Below are positions 35,874 through 42,859 of a stretch of 64,000 nt of DNA, in pieces. Each line of letters starts with the position of its first letter. Position 1 is the stretch's first letter. This DNA is from Rhodothermia bacterium (GTDB lineage Bacteria > Bacteroidota > Rhodothermia > Balneolales > Balneolaceae). The translations under genes and the position numbers were made by a program. The stretch is taken from NCBI GenBank assembly GCA_030427885.1, contig JAUICM010000010.1, positions 40,725 through 104,724 of the forward strand. The letters are read 5' to 3'. The notes below the pieces were generated by a model. That model saw only the letters and a program-made list of their open reading frames with translations. It was not told the DNA's origin and made no database searches.

Positions 35874-35973
35874 GTCACCCTGAACTTGATTCAGGGTCTG
35901 TGAAGCGTTGATTTGTAATTTACCTCGAGCTTAGTTCAACGCCCTACAGATGCTGAAACAAGTTCAGCATGAC
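35874..35973. repeat. REP-like double-hairpin element
   Basis: Starts GTCACCCTGAACTTGATTCAGGG and ends GCTGAAACAAGTTCAGCATGAC. An inner inverted pair GCGTTGA/TCAACGC adds a longer stem. Ends 22 nt before the msrB ATG. Confidence 0.65.
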
Positions 35974-35995
35974 ATCAGATTTAACGTTGATTATT

Positions 35996-36454
35996 ATGCT
36001 TAAATGGAAAGACGTACTCGAATTTGCTAAGAACGGTAATCCTGAACCAGATACCAGAGTTGAGAAAACCGCGGATGAGTGGAAAGCTCAGTTAACTGAT
36101 GAGGAATATGCTGTAACCCGGCTGAAAGGAACCGAACGTCCTTATTCCAGTGAAATGTGCAGCCGGTTTGATCCCGGTTTGTATTCATGTGTGTGTTGTG
36201 ATACTCTGCTGTTTGATGCAGGTGAGAAATTTGAAAGTCACTCCGGTTGGCCATCCTTTACCCAACCGGTAAAAGAAAATGCTGTTTCGTATGAAGCCGA
36301 CTTCTCACATGGCATGACCAGGGTCGAGATCCTGTGCAACACCTGTGATGCTCATTTGGGGCATGTTTTTCCTGATGGCCCTGCCCCAAGCGGACTGCGC
36401 TACTGTACCAACGCTGTTAGCCTGAAAAAGGTTGTCGATCAAACCCACAACTAA
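35996..36454 (+). CDS. msrB: Peptide-methionine (R)-S-oxide reductase
   Basis: Reduces methionine R-sulfoxide in proteins. Zinc-site CxxC pairs CVCCD and CNTCDAHLGHVF, catalytic Cys in LRYCTNAVSLK, and SHSGWPSF substrate motif. Start set at the ATG at 35996 (152 aa, MLKWKDVLEF) because it matches the family opening; the upstream ATG at 35969 lies in a repeat element. Cytosolic, no signal. Single gene. Confidence 0.93.
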   Translation: MLKWKDVLEFAKNGNPEPDTRVEKTADEWKAQLTDEEYAVTRLKGTERPYSSEMCSRFDPGLYSCVCCDTLLFDAGEKFESHSGWPSFTQPVKENAVSYEADFSHGMTRVEILCNTCDAHLGHVFPDGPAPSGLRYCTNAVSLKKVVDQTHN

Positions 36455-36457
36455 ACC

Positions 36458-36529
36458 GTCATACTGAGGCTACTGCCGAAGAACCTAATCGTTTAGACGA
36501 CAAGGTCCTTCGCTCTCGCTCAGGATGAC
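36458..36529. repeat. Short copy of the GTCATCCTGAG palindromic element
   Basis: Starts GTCATACTGAGG, contains CGAAGAACC and AAGGTCCTTCG, and ends TCGCTCAGGATGAC. The termini match the tandem array units at 24264-25085 with a short interior. Confidence 0.6.
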
Positions 36530-36560
36530 ATTGATATTTTAATCTCTCAATCAAAAACCC

Positions 36561-37004
36561 ATGCTATCAAAAACACTTGCTGAACTGTACAAAAAAGATC
36601 TACCCAGAGTAAAAGCTGAGATCGAAGCTTACAGCTCAGAAGAAACTATTTGGGAAGTAGGAGAAGGAACCAAAAACAGTGGTGGTAATCTTGCTTTACA
36701 TATTGCCGGCAACCTCTCACATTTCTTTGGTGCGGTGATCGGTAGTTCTGATTACAAGCGTGACCGTGAATTTGAGTTCGGAGGCAAGGTCAGCCGTAAT
36801 GAACTTATAAAAAGACTGGATGCAGCTTATGAGTCAGTGATGAATACACTGAATGGCATGACCGATGAGGAACTCAAAAAAGATTATCCGCTTGAGCTAT
36901 TAGGCTACCCAATGACCACGGAATTCTTCTTTATCCATTTGCTTGCCCACATGACTTATCATCTCGGCCAGATCAACTACCACCGAAGGATGATTGATCT
37001 TTAA
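36561..37004 (+). CDS. DinB-like (DUF1572 type) four-helix protein
   Basis: 147 aa DinB/YfiT superfamily bundle. Three metal-type His positions are visible: LALHIAGNLSHFFG (about residue 47), LLAHMTYHLGQINYHRR (about 128-140). Related bundles are thiol-dependent transferases or metalloproteins of unknown substrate. Single gene flanked by palindromic elements. Confidence 0.75.
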   Translation: MLSKTLAELYKKDLPRVKAEIEAYSSEETIWEVGEGTKNSGGNLALHIAGNLSHFFGAVIGSSDYKRDREFEFGGKVSRNELIKRLDAAYESVMNTLNGMTDEELKKDYPLELLGYPMTTEFFFIHLLAHMTYHLGQINYHRRMIDL

Positions 37005-37042
37005 TTATAAATTATTGGATTCTGAATTTTGAATAATATAAA

Positions 37043-37125
37043 TGCCATCCATAGTGAAGCGAAGGATCCACAATATCATAAGTTACTTCGAGCTTATTGC
37101 AGACTCATCGCTTCGCTCTGAGTGA
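37043..37125. repeat. Decayed palindromic element
   Basis: Runs from GCCATCCATAGTGAAGCGAAGGATCC to CTCATCGCTTCGCTCTGAGTGAC, an eroded copy of the GTCATCCTGAG...GATGAC family. Confidence 0.4.
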
Positions 37126-37173
37126 CTATAATTCAAAATTCATAATCCTTAATTCCACAGGCATTCGGATTAA

Positions 37174-37563
37174 CTACCAGGGATTCTCTAAGTCTTTCTT
37201 TTCGTAGGTATGTTCCCTGTACTCGTACAGGCTTCCTCTCTTGTCTTTGAAGCGCATCGGATCGTTTCCGAATAAACGAAATAGCAAAGCAATTGGTGAG
37301 ATGAAGATATAGAACATCAATCCCAGAACCAGAGGATTCATGATCCTGCTCATGATCTCAGCCAGTTTATACCATCCCCAAACCAGCCAGTTACCCAATG
37401 GTGGAATGATCAAACATATCAGACCGATCAGCAAGGAAACATAGGCAATATTCTCGTCCTCCAGGAAAGCTGCGATTGCCAGTAATCCCACCACAATGAT
37501 CAATTGTGTCTTAGGAGTTTCCGGATCAGCTTTCACAAATGCTATGTCGCGCTTTGGGAGCAT
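37174..37563 (-). CDS. SxtJ family membrane protein
   Basis: 129 aa with two or three transmembrane helices (about 19-37, 43-65, 78-98). It ends in the motif-like tail MRFKDKRGSLYEYREHTYEKKDLENPW, matching SxtJ proteins that accompany NodU/CmcH-type carbamoyltransferases (the sxt name comes from the cyanobacterial saxitoxin cluster). Its start is three bases after the DUF5989 stop, and the carbamoyltransferase lies upstream on the same strand. Probably an accessory or anchoring subunit; no direct function known. Confidence 0.85.
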   Translation of the reverse strand: MLPKRDIAFVKADPETPKTQLIIVVGLLAIAAFLEDENIAYVSLLIGLICLIIPPLGNWLVWGWYKLAEIMSRIMNPLVLGLMFYIFISPIALLFRLFGNDPMRFKDKRGSLYEYREHTYEKKDLENPW

Positions 37564-37566
37564 ATA

Positions 37567-37716
37567 TCAGAACAAAGTGTAAATAAACGGAGCTATCGAA
37601 GAACCTCCACCAATCACTATGAGGAGTCCCAACAACAATAAGATCACAATTACAGGGGCGAGCCAGAATTTCTTGCGCTCTTTCATAAAACCCCAGAGGT
37701 CTTTTAGTAAATCCAT
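37567..37716 (-). CDS. DUF5989 family small membrane protein (49 aa)
   Basis: ATG at 37716, TGA at 37567. Short N-terminal amphipathic part MDLLKDLWGFMKERKKFWL, one transmembrane helix (about 20-35), then GGGSSIAPFIYTLF. This is the DUF5989 pattern, a family found next to carbamoyltransferases and SxtJ. Being only 49 aa it is easily missed. It sits between the carbamoyltransferase and SxtJ on the same strand. Confidence 0.85.
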   Translation of the reverse strand: MDLLKDLWGFMKERKKFWLAPVIVILLLLGLLIVIGGGSSIAPFIYTLF

Positions 37717-37726
37717 AAGCATTCAA

Positions 37727-37798
37727 GTCATTCTGAGGATACTTCCGAAGAATCTTGCCGACGCATCGGCTGGTTCCTTCGCCTTCGCTCAGGATGAC
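37727..37798. repeat. Short copy of the GTCATCCTGAG palindromic element
   Basis: Begins GTCATTCTGAGGATACTTCCGAAG and ends TCGCTCAGGATGAC. It lies inside the 147-nt gap between the carbamoyltransferase stop and the DUF5989 start, i.e. probably inside the operon transcript. Confidence 0.65.
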
Positions 37799-37863
37799 GA
37801 TTTTGTGTTATTATTTAATTTATTTGAGAAATTTCATGCCTTCATAAGGTTGTTTCTCAACAT

Positions 37864-39708
37864 CTAATCCTTCTTAAACTCGATTTTTTCCTTCCACTCA
37901 GGCTGGTCTTCTTTTGCAAAAACATACTCACCTATTACCAGATAATCCATCTCTGTATTCATAAAACACCGGTAAGCATCTTCCGGGGTGCAAACGATCG
38001 GTTCCCCTCTTACATTAAAACTGGTATTCACCACCATTCCACAACCTGTCCGCTCTTTAAAAGCATTGATCATAGTCCAGTAAACCGGGTTTGTTTCTTT
38101 ATGCACGGTCTGTATCCTCGCAGAAAAATCAATATGAGTTATTGCAGGAAGTGACGATCGTTTCACTGCAAGTTTTTCACGAAGTGGCATTGTATTGTAA
38201 CCATCCGGTAAAGATTCTCTGATCTCTTCTTTTACCGGTTGGACCATCAACATGTACGGTGAGTCTCCTTCAATTTCAAAATAATTCGAGGCTTCTTCAG
38301 CCAATACTGATGGAGCAAACGGGCGAAACGATTCCCTGTATTTGATCTTCAGGTTTAGCTTCTTCTGCATATCCGTCCTTCTGGGATCGGCAATGATGCT
38401 TCTTGCCCCAAGTGCCCGGGGACCAAACTCCATTCTTCCCTGAAACCAGCCTACCACATTACCTTTATCAAGAACTTCCGCAGTCTTGCTGAACAACTCA
38501 TTTCCTGAATACCGATCATAAACGGGTTTAAATTTCCTGAGAGCTCGTTCCACATCTATGGGTAAATACTCCGGACCAAGATATGCTCCTTTCATTGAAT
38601 CCGGAGATTCTGGTTTTCTCTCCTTCTCAAAATAAATGTGATACGCGGCTAAAGCAGCCCCAACTGCACCACCGGCATCTCCTGCGGCCGGCTGTATGTA
38701 TATATCTTTGAATATCCCTTCATTCTGGAGTTTTCCGTTAGCTACACAATTGAGCGCAACACCGCCTGCCATACAAATAGCTTCAGAACCTGTGAGCTCT
38801 TTGGCATTTGCAGCCATCTTCAAAACAATCTCTTCCGTGACTTTCTGAATGGCCAGTGCCAGATCTGCTTCAAACTGCTGAAGATCAGATTCCTCCTCTC
38901 TTCTAGGAAATCCAAACAACTCTTCCCACTTCTTCTCTTTTACCATCCTTAAGCCGGTGGCATAATCAAAATAGGTTTGATTCAACCAGATCGAACCATC
39001 GTCATTAATCTCAACAAGCTCTGTTTTGATCTTGTTAATGTATTCGTCCAGAAGTTTGGAATTTGGATCACCATAAGGTGCCAGTCCCATTAGCTTGTAT
39101 TCCCCCGAATTCACTTTAAATCCCAGATAGTAAGTAAATGCTGAGTATAGTAATCCCAGCGAATGCGGAAATTTCAACTCTCTGAGTATAGTAATATCCT
39201 TTCCTTTGCCTTTGCAAATGGAGGCAGTAGCCCATTCTCCAACACCATCAATGGTAAGAATTGCTGCATCTTCAAATTCTGAAGGATAATATGCACTCGC
39301 AGCATGACTCAGATGGTGTTCAGGAAACAGCAGTTTCACTTTACTCTTATCGTATTCCCCAACTTTCTTCAGCTCATCATACATGAGCTTTTTCATGAAC
39401 ATCTTTTCTTTAAGCCAAACCGGCATTGCCGTTATGAAGGAACGAACTCCTTTAGGGGCGAACGAGAGGTAGGTTTCAAGCAGGCGTTCGAATTTCAGGA
39501 AAGGTTTGTCATAAAATGCGATCGCATCCAGTTCATCGATACTTAAACCAGCTTCTTCAAGACAATAAGTGGCTGCATTCACCGGAAAGCCTTCATCGTG
39601 CTTCTTCCGTGTGAAGCGCTCTTCCTGGGCTGCGGCTACAACCTCGCCATCAACTACCAAACAAGCCGCCGAATCGTGATAAAATGCAGATATTCCTAAA
39701 ATTTTCAT
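37864..39708 (-). CDS. Carbamoyltransferase, NodU/CmcH family
   Basis: 614 aa from the ATG at 39708 (MKILGISAFYHDSAACLVVDGEV is the family opening; an in-frame ATG at 39756 adds 16 residues). N-terminal Kae1-like domain with AAQEERFTRKKHDEGFP, metal motif PEHHLSHAASAYYPS and TIDGVGEWATAS; Carbam_trans_C domain with QGRMEFGPRALGARSIIADPR and FNVRGEPIVCTPEDA. Uses carbamoyl phosphate and ATP to carbamoylate a hydroxyl, as in nodulation factors or antibiotics. The acceptor here is unknown. Forms a unit with the DUF5989 and SxtJ genes downstream. Confidence 0.93.
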   Translation of the reverse strand: MKILGISAFYHDSAACLVVDGEVVAAAQEERFTRKKHDEGFPVNAATYCLEEAGLSIDELDAIAFYDKPFLKFERLLETYLSFAPKGVRSFITAMPVWLKEKMFMKKLMYDELKKVGEYDKSKVKLLFPEHHLSHAASAYYPSEFEDAAILTIDGVGEWATASICKGKGKDITILRELKFPHSLGLLYSAFTYYLGFKVNSGEYKLMGLAPYGDPNSKLLDEYINKIKTELVEINDDGSIWLNQTYFDYATGLRMVKEKKWEELFGFPRREEESDLQQFEADLALAIQKVTEEIVLKMAANAKELTGSEAICMAGGVALNCVANGKLQNEGIFKDIYIQPAAGDAGGAVGAALAAYHIYFEKERKPESPDSMKGAYLGPEYLPIDVERALRKFKPVYDRYSGNELFSKTAEVLDKGNVVGWFQGRMEFGPRALGARSIIADPRRTDMQKKLNLKIKYRESFRPFAPSVLAEEASNYFEIEGDSPYMLMVQPVKEEIRESLPDGYNTMPLREKLAVKRSSLPAITHIDFSARIQTVHKETNPVYWTMINAFKERTGCGMVVNTSFNVRGEPIVCTPEDAYRCFMNTEMDYLVIGEYVFAKEDQPEWKEKIEFKKD

Positions 39709-39834
39709 GTCTTTTTCCAATGGCTCTGAAGATACTAAAACATCAACGATTGCCAATCACTTTGTTTTTATAGCACCCCACACTTTCGTACATTTGCATA
39801 TAATTTATACTCACCATACATCTACAACAGATCG

Positions 39835-40716
39835 ATGATAATCTCCATGACGGGCTTTGGGCGAGGGGAGGCTGCTGACAACGGTCTCAACGCCACAGTC
39901 GAAATAAAATCATTAAACAGTCGGTATCTTGATATCAGTATTCGCCTCCCACAGCGACTTCAACACAAAGAGCTGGAGCTCAAAGAACTTTTACAAAAAA
40001 GTGTAAACCGGGGAAAATTCAATGTAAGCGTTAATATTTCCGAGCGTGAAAGCGGCGAACCACCTATCGTTGTGGATGAAACCAAAGTAAAAGCTTACGC
40101 CAAATTACTCAGAGAGCTAAAAGAAACTGCCGGGATCGATGAGCCCTTGTCTATAAAGAATATTATGAGTTTTGGTGATGTATTTATCACCCAGGAAGAC
40201 GACGAAAAAATTCTTAATACTAAATGGAATCTGGTTAAATCTGCCACCGAAAATGCTGTAAAGAACCTCATGGAAATGAGAACTCAGGAAGGCGGACAAC
40301 TTGAAAAAGATCTTAAAGAGCGTATCACCTCCATTGATACTACCCTGGATGATGTTATAGAAATCACCAATGGAAGAGGTGAAGAAGTAAGAAAGAAGCT
40401 TCACGAGCGTATCAAACAATTGATCGGAGATGAGAATCTGGACGAGGATCGCCTGGAGATGGAAGTAGTTATCATGGCCGATAAAATGGATATTACCGAA
40501 GAAACCGTTCGTTTAAGAGCGCACCTCAAGTTCTTCATCGAGGCCATCGATCAGCCTGAACCAGCCGGTAGACGTCTCAATTTCCTGACACAGGAGATCA
40601 ACAGGGAACTTAATACCATCGGTTCTAAAGCTAATGATTCGGGCATAGCCCACCATATTGTGAAGGCCAAAGAAATGCTGGAACAGATACGGGAACAAGT
40701 ACAAAACGTGGAATAA
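39835..40716 (+). CDS. yicC: YicC family endoribonuclease-like protein
   Basis: 293 aa: the opening MIISMTGFGRGEA and NSRYLDISIRLP identify the YicC-like N-terminal domain; the DUF1732 C-terminal domain ends MLEQIREQVQNVE with NRELNTIGSKANDSGIA before it. E. coli YicC promotes small-RNA decay and has endoribonuclease activity. First of the conserved yicC-gmk-rpoZ-coaBC cluster. Confidence 0.92.
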   Translation: MIISMTGFGRGEAADNGLNATVEIKSLNSRYLDISIRLPQRLQHKELELKELLQKSVNRGKFNVSVNISERESGEPPIVVDETKVKAYAKLLRELKETAGIDEPLSIKNIMSFGDVFITQEDDEKILNTKWNLVKSATENAVKNLMEMRTQEGGQLEKDLKERITSIDTTLDDVIEITNGRGEEVRKKLHERIKQLIGDENLDEDRLEMEVVIMADKMDITEETVRLRAHLKFFIEAIDQPEPAGRRLNFLTQEINRELNTIGSKANDSGIAHHIVKAKEMLEQIREQVQNVE

Positions 40717-40719
40717 TTT

Positions 40720-40795
40720 AGTTTTGAGTTTTAAGTGTTGAGTTTTGAGTTGCTTTGACTTTTCACTAAAAACTTAAAACTCAACACTCAAAACT
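40720..40795. repeat. Inverted repeat of GTTTTGAGT units before gmk
   Basis: AGTTTTGAGTTTTAAGTG... (40720-40750) is followed at 40769-40795 by AAAACTTAAAACTCAACACTCAAAACT, which can fold back on it. The right arm ends exactly at the gmk ATG, so it includes the ribosome-binding region. A related A-rich copy (AATCACTCAAAACTCAACACT) precedes ilvC near 5390-5410. Confidence 0.65.
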
Positions 40796-41368
40796 ATGAG
40801 AACAGGAAAAGTAATCATACTGGTATCTCCGAGCGGTGGGGGGAAATCGACTATTGCAAAGCGACTTTTTGCCGATTTTGAAAACCTGAAATTCTCTGTA
40901 TCTGCTACTACCCGTACACCACGTGAAGGTGAGCAGGATGGGGTTCATTACCACTATATCAGCCCAGAGGATTTTCAGAAAAAGATCGACTCTGGTGACT
41001 TCCTGGAATGGGAAGAATTCTATGGTGGAACGAGGTATGGGACCTTACGATCAGAAGTTGATAAAAAGCTAAATTCAGGGTATTTTATTCTGCTCGACAT
41101 TGAGGTAAAAGGTGCTGAAAATGTGAAACGAATCTATGGCGATGAGTGCCTTAGCTTGTTCATAAAACCACCCTCACTTCAGGTCTTGAAAGAGCGTTTA
41201 CAGGCCCGGGGTACCGAAAACGAAGAAACCCTGGCATTACGTCTGGAGCGCGCTGAAGAAGAACTTACATATGCCGATCGATTTGATCGGGTTATTATTA
41301 ACGATGATTTAGAGACAGCCTACGCACAGGTTAAAGACGCTGTTCTCGAATTCATGAATCTTAATTGA
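40796..41368 (+). CDS. gmk: Guanylate kinase
   Basis: ATP:GMP phosphotransferase. P-loop ILVSPSGGGKSTIAKRL, GMP-binding ATTRTPREGEQDGVHYHY and RYGTLRSEVDKKL, lid region RGTENEETLALRLERAEEE. 190 aa is standard. Follows yicC after an inverted repeat that abuts its start; the omega subunit gene begins six bases after its stop. Confidence 0.95.
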   Translation: MRTGKVIILVSPSGGGKSTIAKRLFADFENLKFSVSATTRTPREGEQDGVHYHYISPEDFQKKIDSGDFLEWEEFYGGTRYGTLRSEVDKKLNSGYFILLDIEVKGAENVKRIYGDECLSLFIKPPSLQVLKERLQARGTENEETLALRLERAEEELTYADRFDRVIINDDLETAYAQVKDAVLEFMNLN

Positions 41369-41373
41369 GCACT

Positions 41374-41664
41374 ATGCCAATTCGTACACTTGATATCGAA
41401 AAGCTGAAACATGTTACCGGCAACAAGTATGAACTACTTGTGATCATGTCTAAAAGAGCACGCCAGATTGCAGCTCAGGAGAAACTCGAACTCGACGAAA
41501 AACTTCAGTATTTCGAAGGATTTGATGACGATGATGAGTTTTCATTCAACGAAGAGCAAGAGCAGATCTCAAAAGCTTTTGAAAAGCTACCTCACGCTAC
41601 ACGCCGTGCAGTGTCAGAAATGGAAAACGACGAGATCTACTATCGTAGACCAGAACTCGACTAA
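41374..41664 (+). CDS. rpoZ: RNA polymerase omega subunit (RpoZ/Rpb6-like)
   Basis: 96 aa from the ATG at 41374 (an in-frame TTG at 41365 overlapping gmk is less likely). N-terminal IEKLKHVTGNKYELLVIMSKRARQI is the omega/Rpb6 motif. It then has an acidic insert (FDDDDEFSFNEEQEQ) and KAFEKLPHATRRAVSEMEND. Sequence and position directly after gmk identify it; it is longer and more acidic than the E. coli protein, as in Bacteroidota. Confidence 0.85.
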   Translation: MPIRTLDIEKLKHVTGNKYELLVIMSKRARQIAAQEKLELDEKLQYFEGFDDDDEFSFNEEQEQISKAFEKLPHATRRAVSEMENDEIYYRRPELD

Positions 41665-41667
41665 TCT

Positions 41668-42855
41668 ATGCTCTCCGGTAAACGCATCATCCTGGGTGTA
41701 ACCGGAGGAATTGCAGCTTATAAAGCTGTTTTTTTACTACGAGAATTTCAAAAAGCGGGTGCCGAAGTCAGAGTCACTATGACTCCTTCTGCAACCCACT
41801 TTGTTGGTTCTGAGACCTTTGCTTCCCTTTCCGGTCACGATGTGGCCATTGATATCTTTCCTGAGGAAGAGGAAGCTACAGAATGGACCCGGCATATCAA
41901 CTGGGGTGAATGGGCTGATCTTTTTGTGATTGCTCCCTGTACGGGGAATACCCTTGCCAAAATCGCAAATGGCATCTCTGACAATATGTTAACAGCTACC
42001 GTCCTGGCGGCACGATCCCCTATTCTAATCTGCCCTACTATGGACGGCGAGATGTATGAATCTCCATCAGTAACTCAGAATCTTAAGAAGGTTGCTGATT
42101 TCGGATATCATATACTGGAACCCGAATCCGGTTTCCTCGCCAGCGGACTTGAAGGAAAGGGGCGCTTACCGGAAATAGGATCCATTCTTGATAAGGCATC
42201 TGAGATCATCGGCTCGATCAAAGGCCCGCTCGAAGGAAAAAAGGTATTGGTCACTGCAGGCCCTACCCGGGAATTCATCGATCCGGTTCGTTTTATATCC
42301 AATCCAAGTTCTGGTAAAATGGGATTTGCGATGGCAGCGGCGGCACAGCGTCTTGGTGCTGAAGTCACACTCATTCATGGCCCGGTTTCACTTGAAACAC
42401 CCGAAGGTGTTGTTGCAACATCCATTATAAGTGCTCAGGATCTCTATGAATCTGTTCAGCAAAAAGCTGATGCTGATATCGTGATCATGGCAGCTGCAGT
42501 TTCAGATTTCACTCCAGCACAGACATTCGAGCATAAAGTGAAAAAAGATCACGGAGTGGATGATATGCAATTAAAAGCCACAACAGATATCCTGTCCTGG
42601 TTAGGAAAAAATAAAAAAGCAGGACAAACGATCATCGGCTTTGCCATGGAAACAGAAAATCTGATTGAAAATGCGCGTACTAAACTCATCAGGAAAAATG
42701 CAGACTGGATCATAGGCAATTCGCTTACAAAGAAAGACGCCGGATTTGAATCAGATACCAACCATGTTCATCTTTTGGGTGAAGAGACCGAACAGGAATT
42801 TGAAGGTACTAAAGCAGAGATCGCAGAAAGGCTGTTGAAATATATTTTCGGTTAA
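41668..42855 (+). CDS. coaBC: Bifunctional phosphopantothenoylcysteine decarboxylase/synthetase
   Basis: 395 aa; two steps of coenzyme A synthesis. N-terminal FMN-dependent decarboxylase (CoaC, about 1-185): [35 protein letters not shown] and [11 protein letters not shown]. The last is the PxMNxxMW motif with Asp in place of Asn, a variant I associate with Bacteroidota. C-terminal synthetase (CoaB): [28 protein letters not shown] and the CTP/Lys region KVKKDHG. Starts three bases after rpoZ. Confidence 0.94.
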   Translation: MLSGKRIILGVTGGIAAYKAVFLLREFQKAGAEVRVTMTPSATHFVGSETFASLSGHDVAIDIFPEEEEATEWTRHINWGEWADLFVIAPCTGNTLAKIANGISDNMLTATVLAARSPILICPTMDGEMYESPSVTQNLKKVADFGYHILEPESGFLASGLEGKGRLPEIGSILDKASEIIGSIKGPLEGKKVLVTAGPTREFIDPVRFISNPSSGKMGFAMAAAAQRLGAEVTLIHGPVSLETPEGVVATSIISAQDLYESVQQKADADIVIMAAAVSDFTPAQTFEHKVKKDHGVDDMQLKATTDILSWLGKNKKAGQTIIGFAMETENLIENARTKLIRKNADWIIGNSLTKKDAGFESDTNHVHLLGEETEQEFEGTKAEIAERLLKYIFG

Positions 42856-42859
42856 AAGA

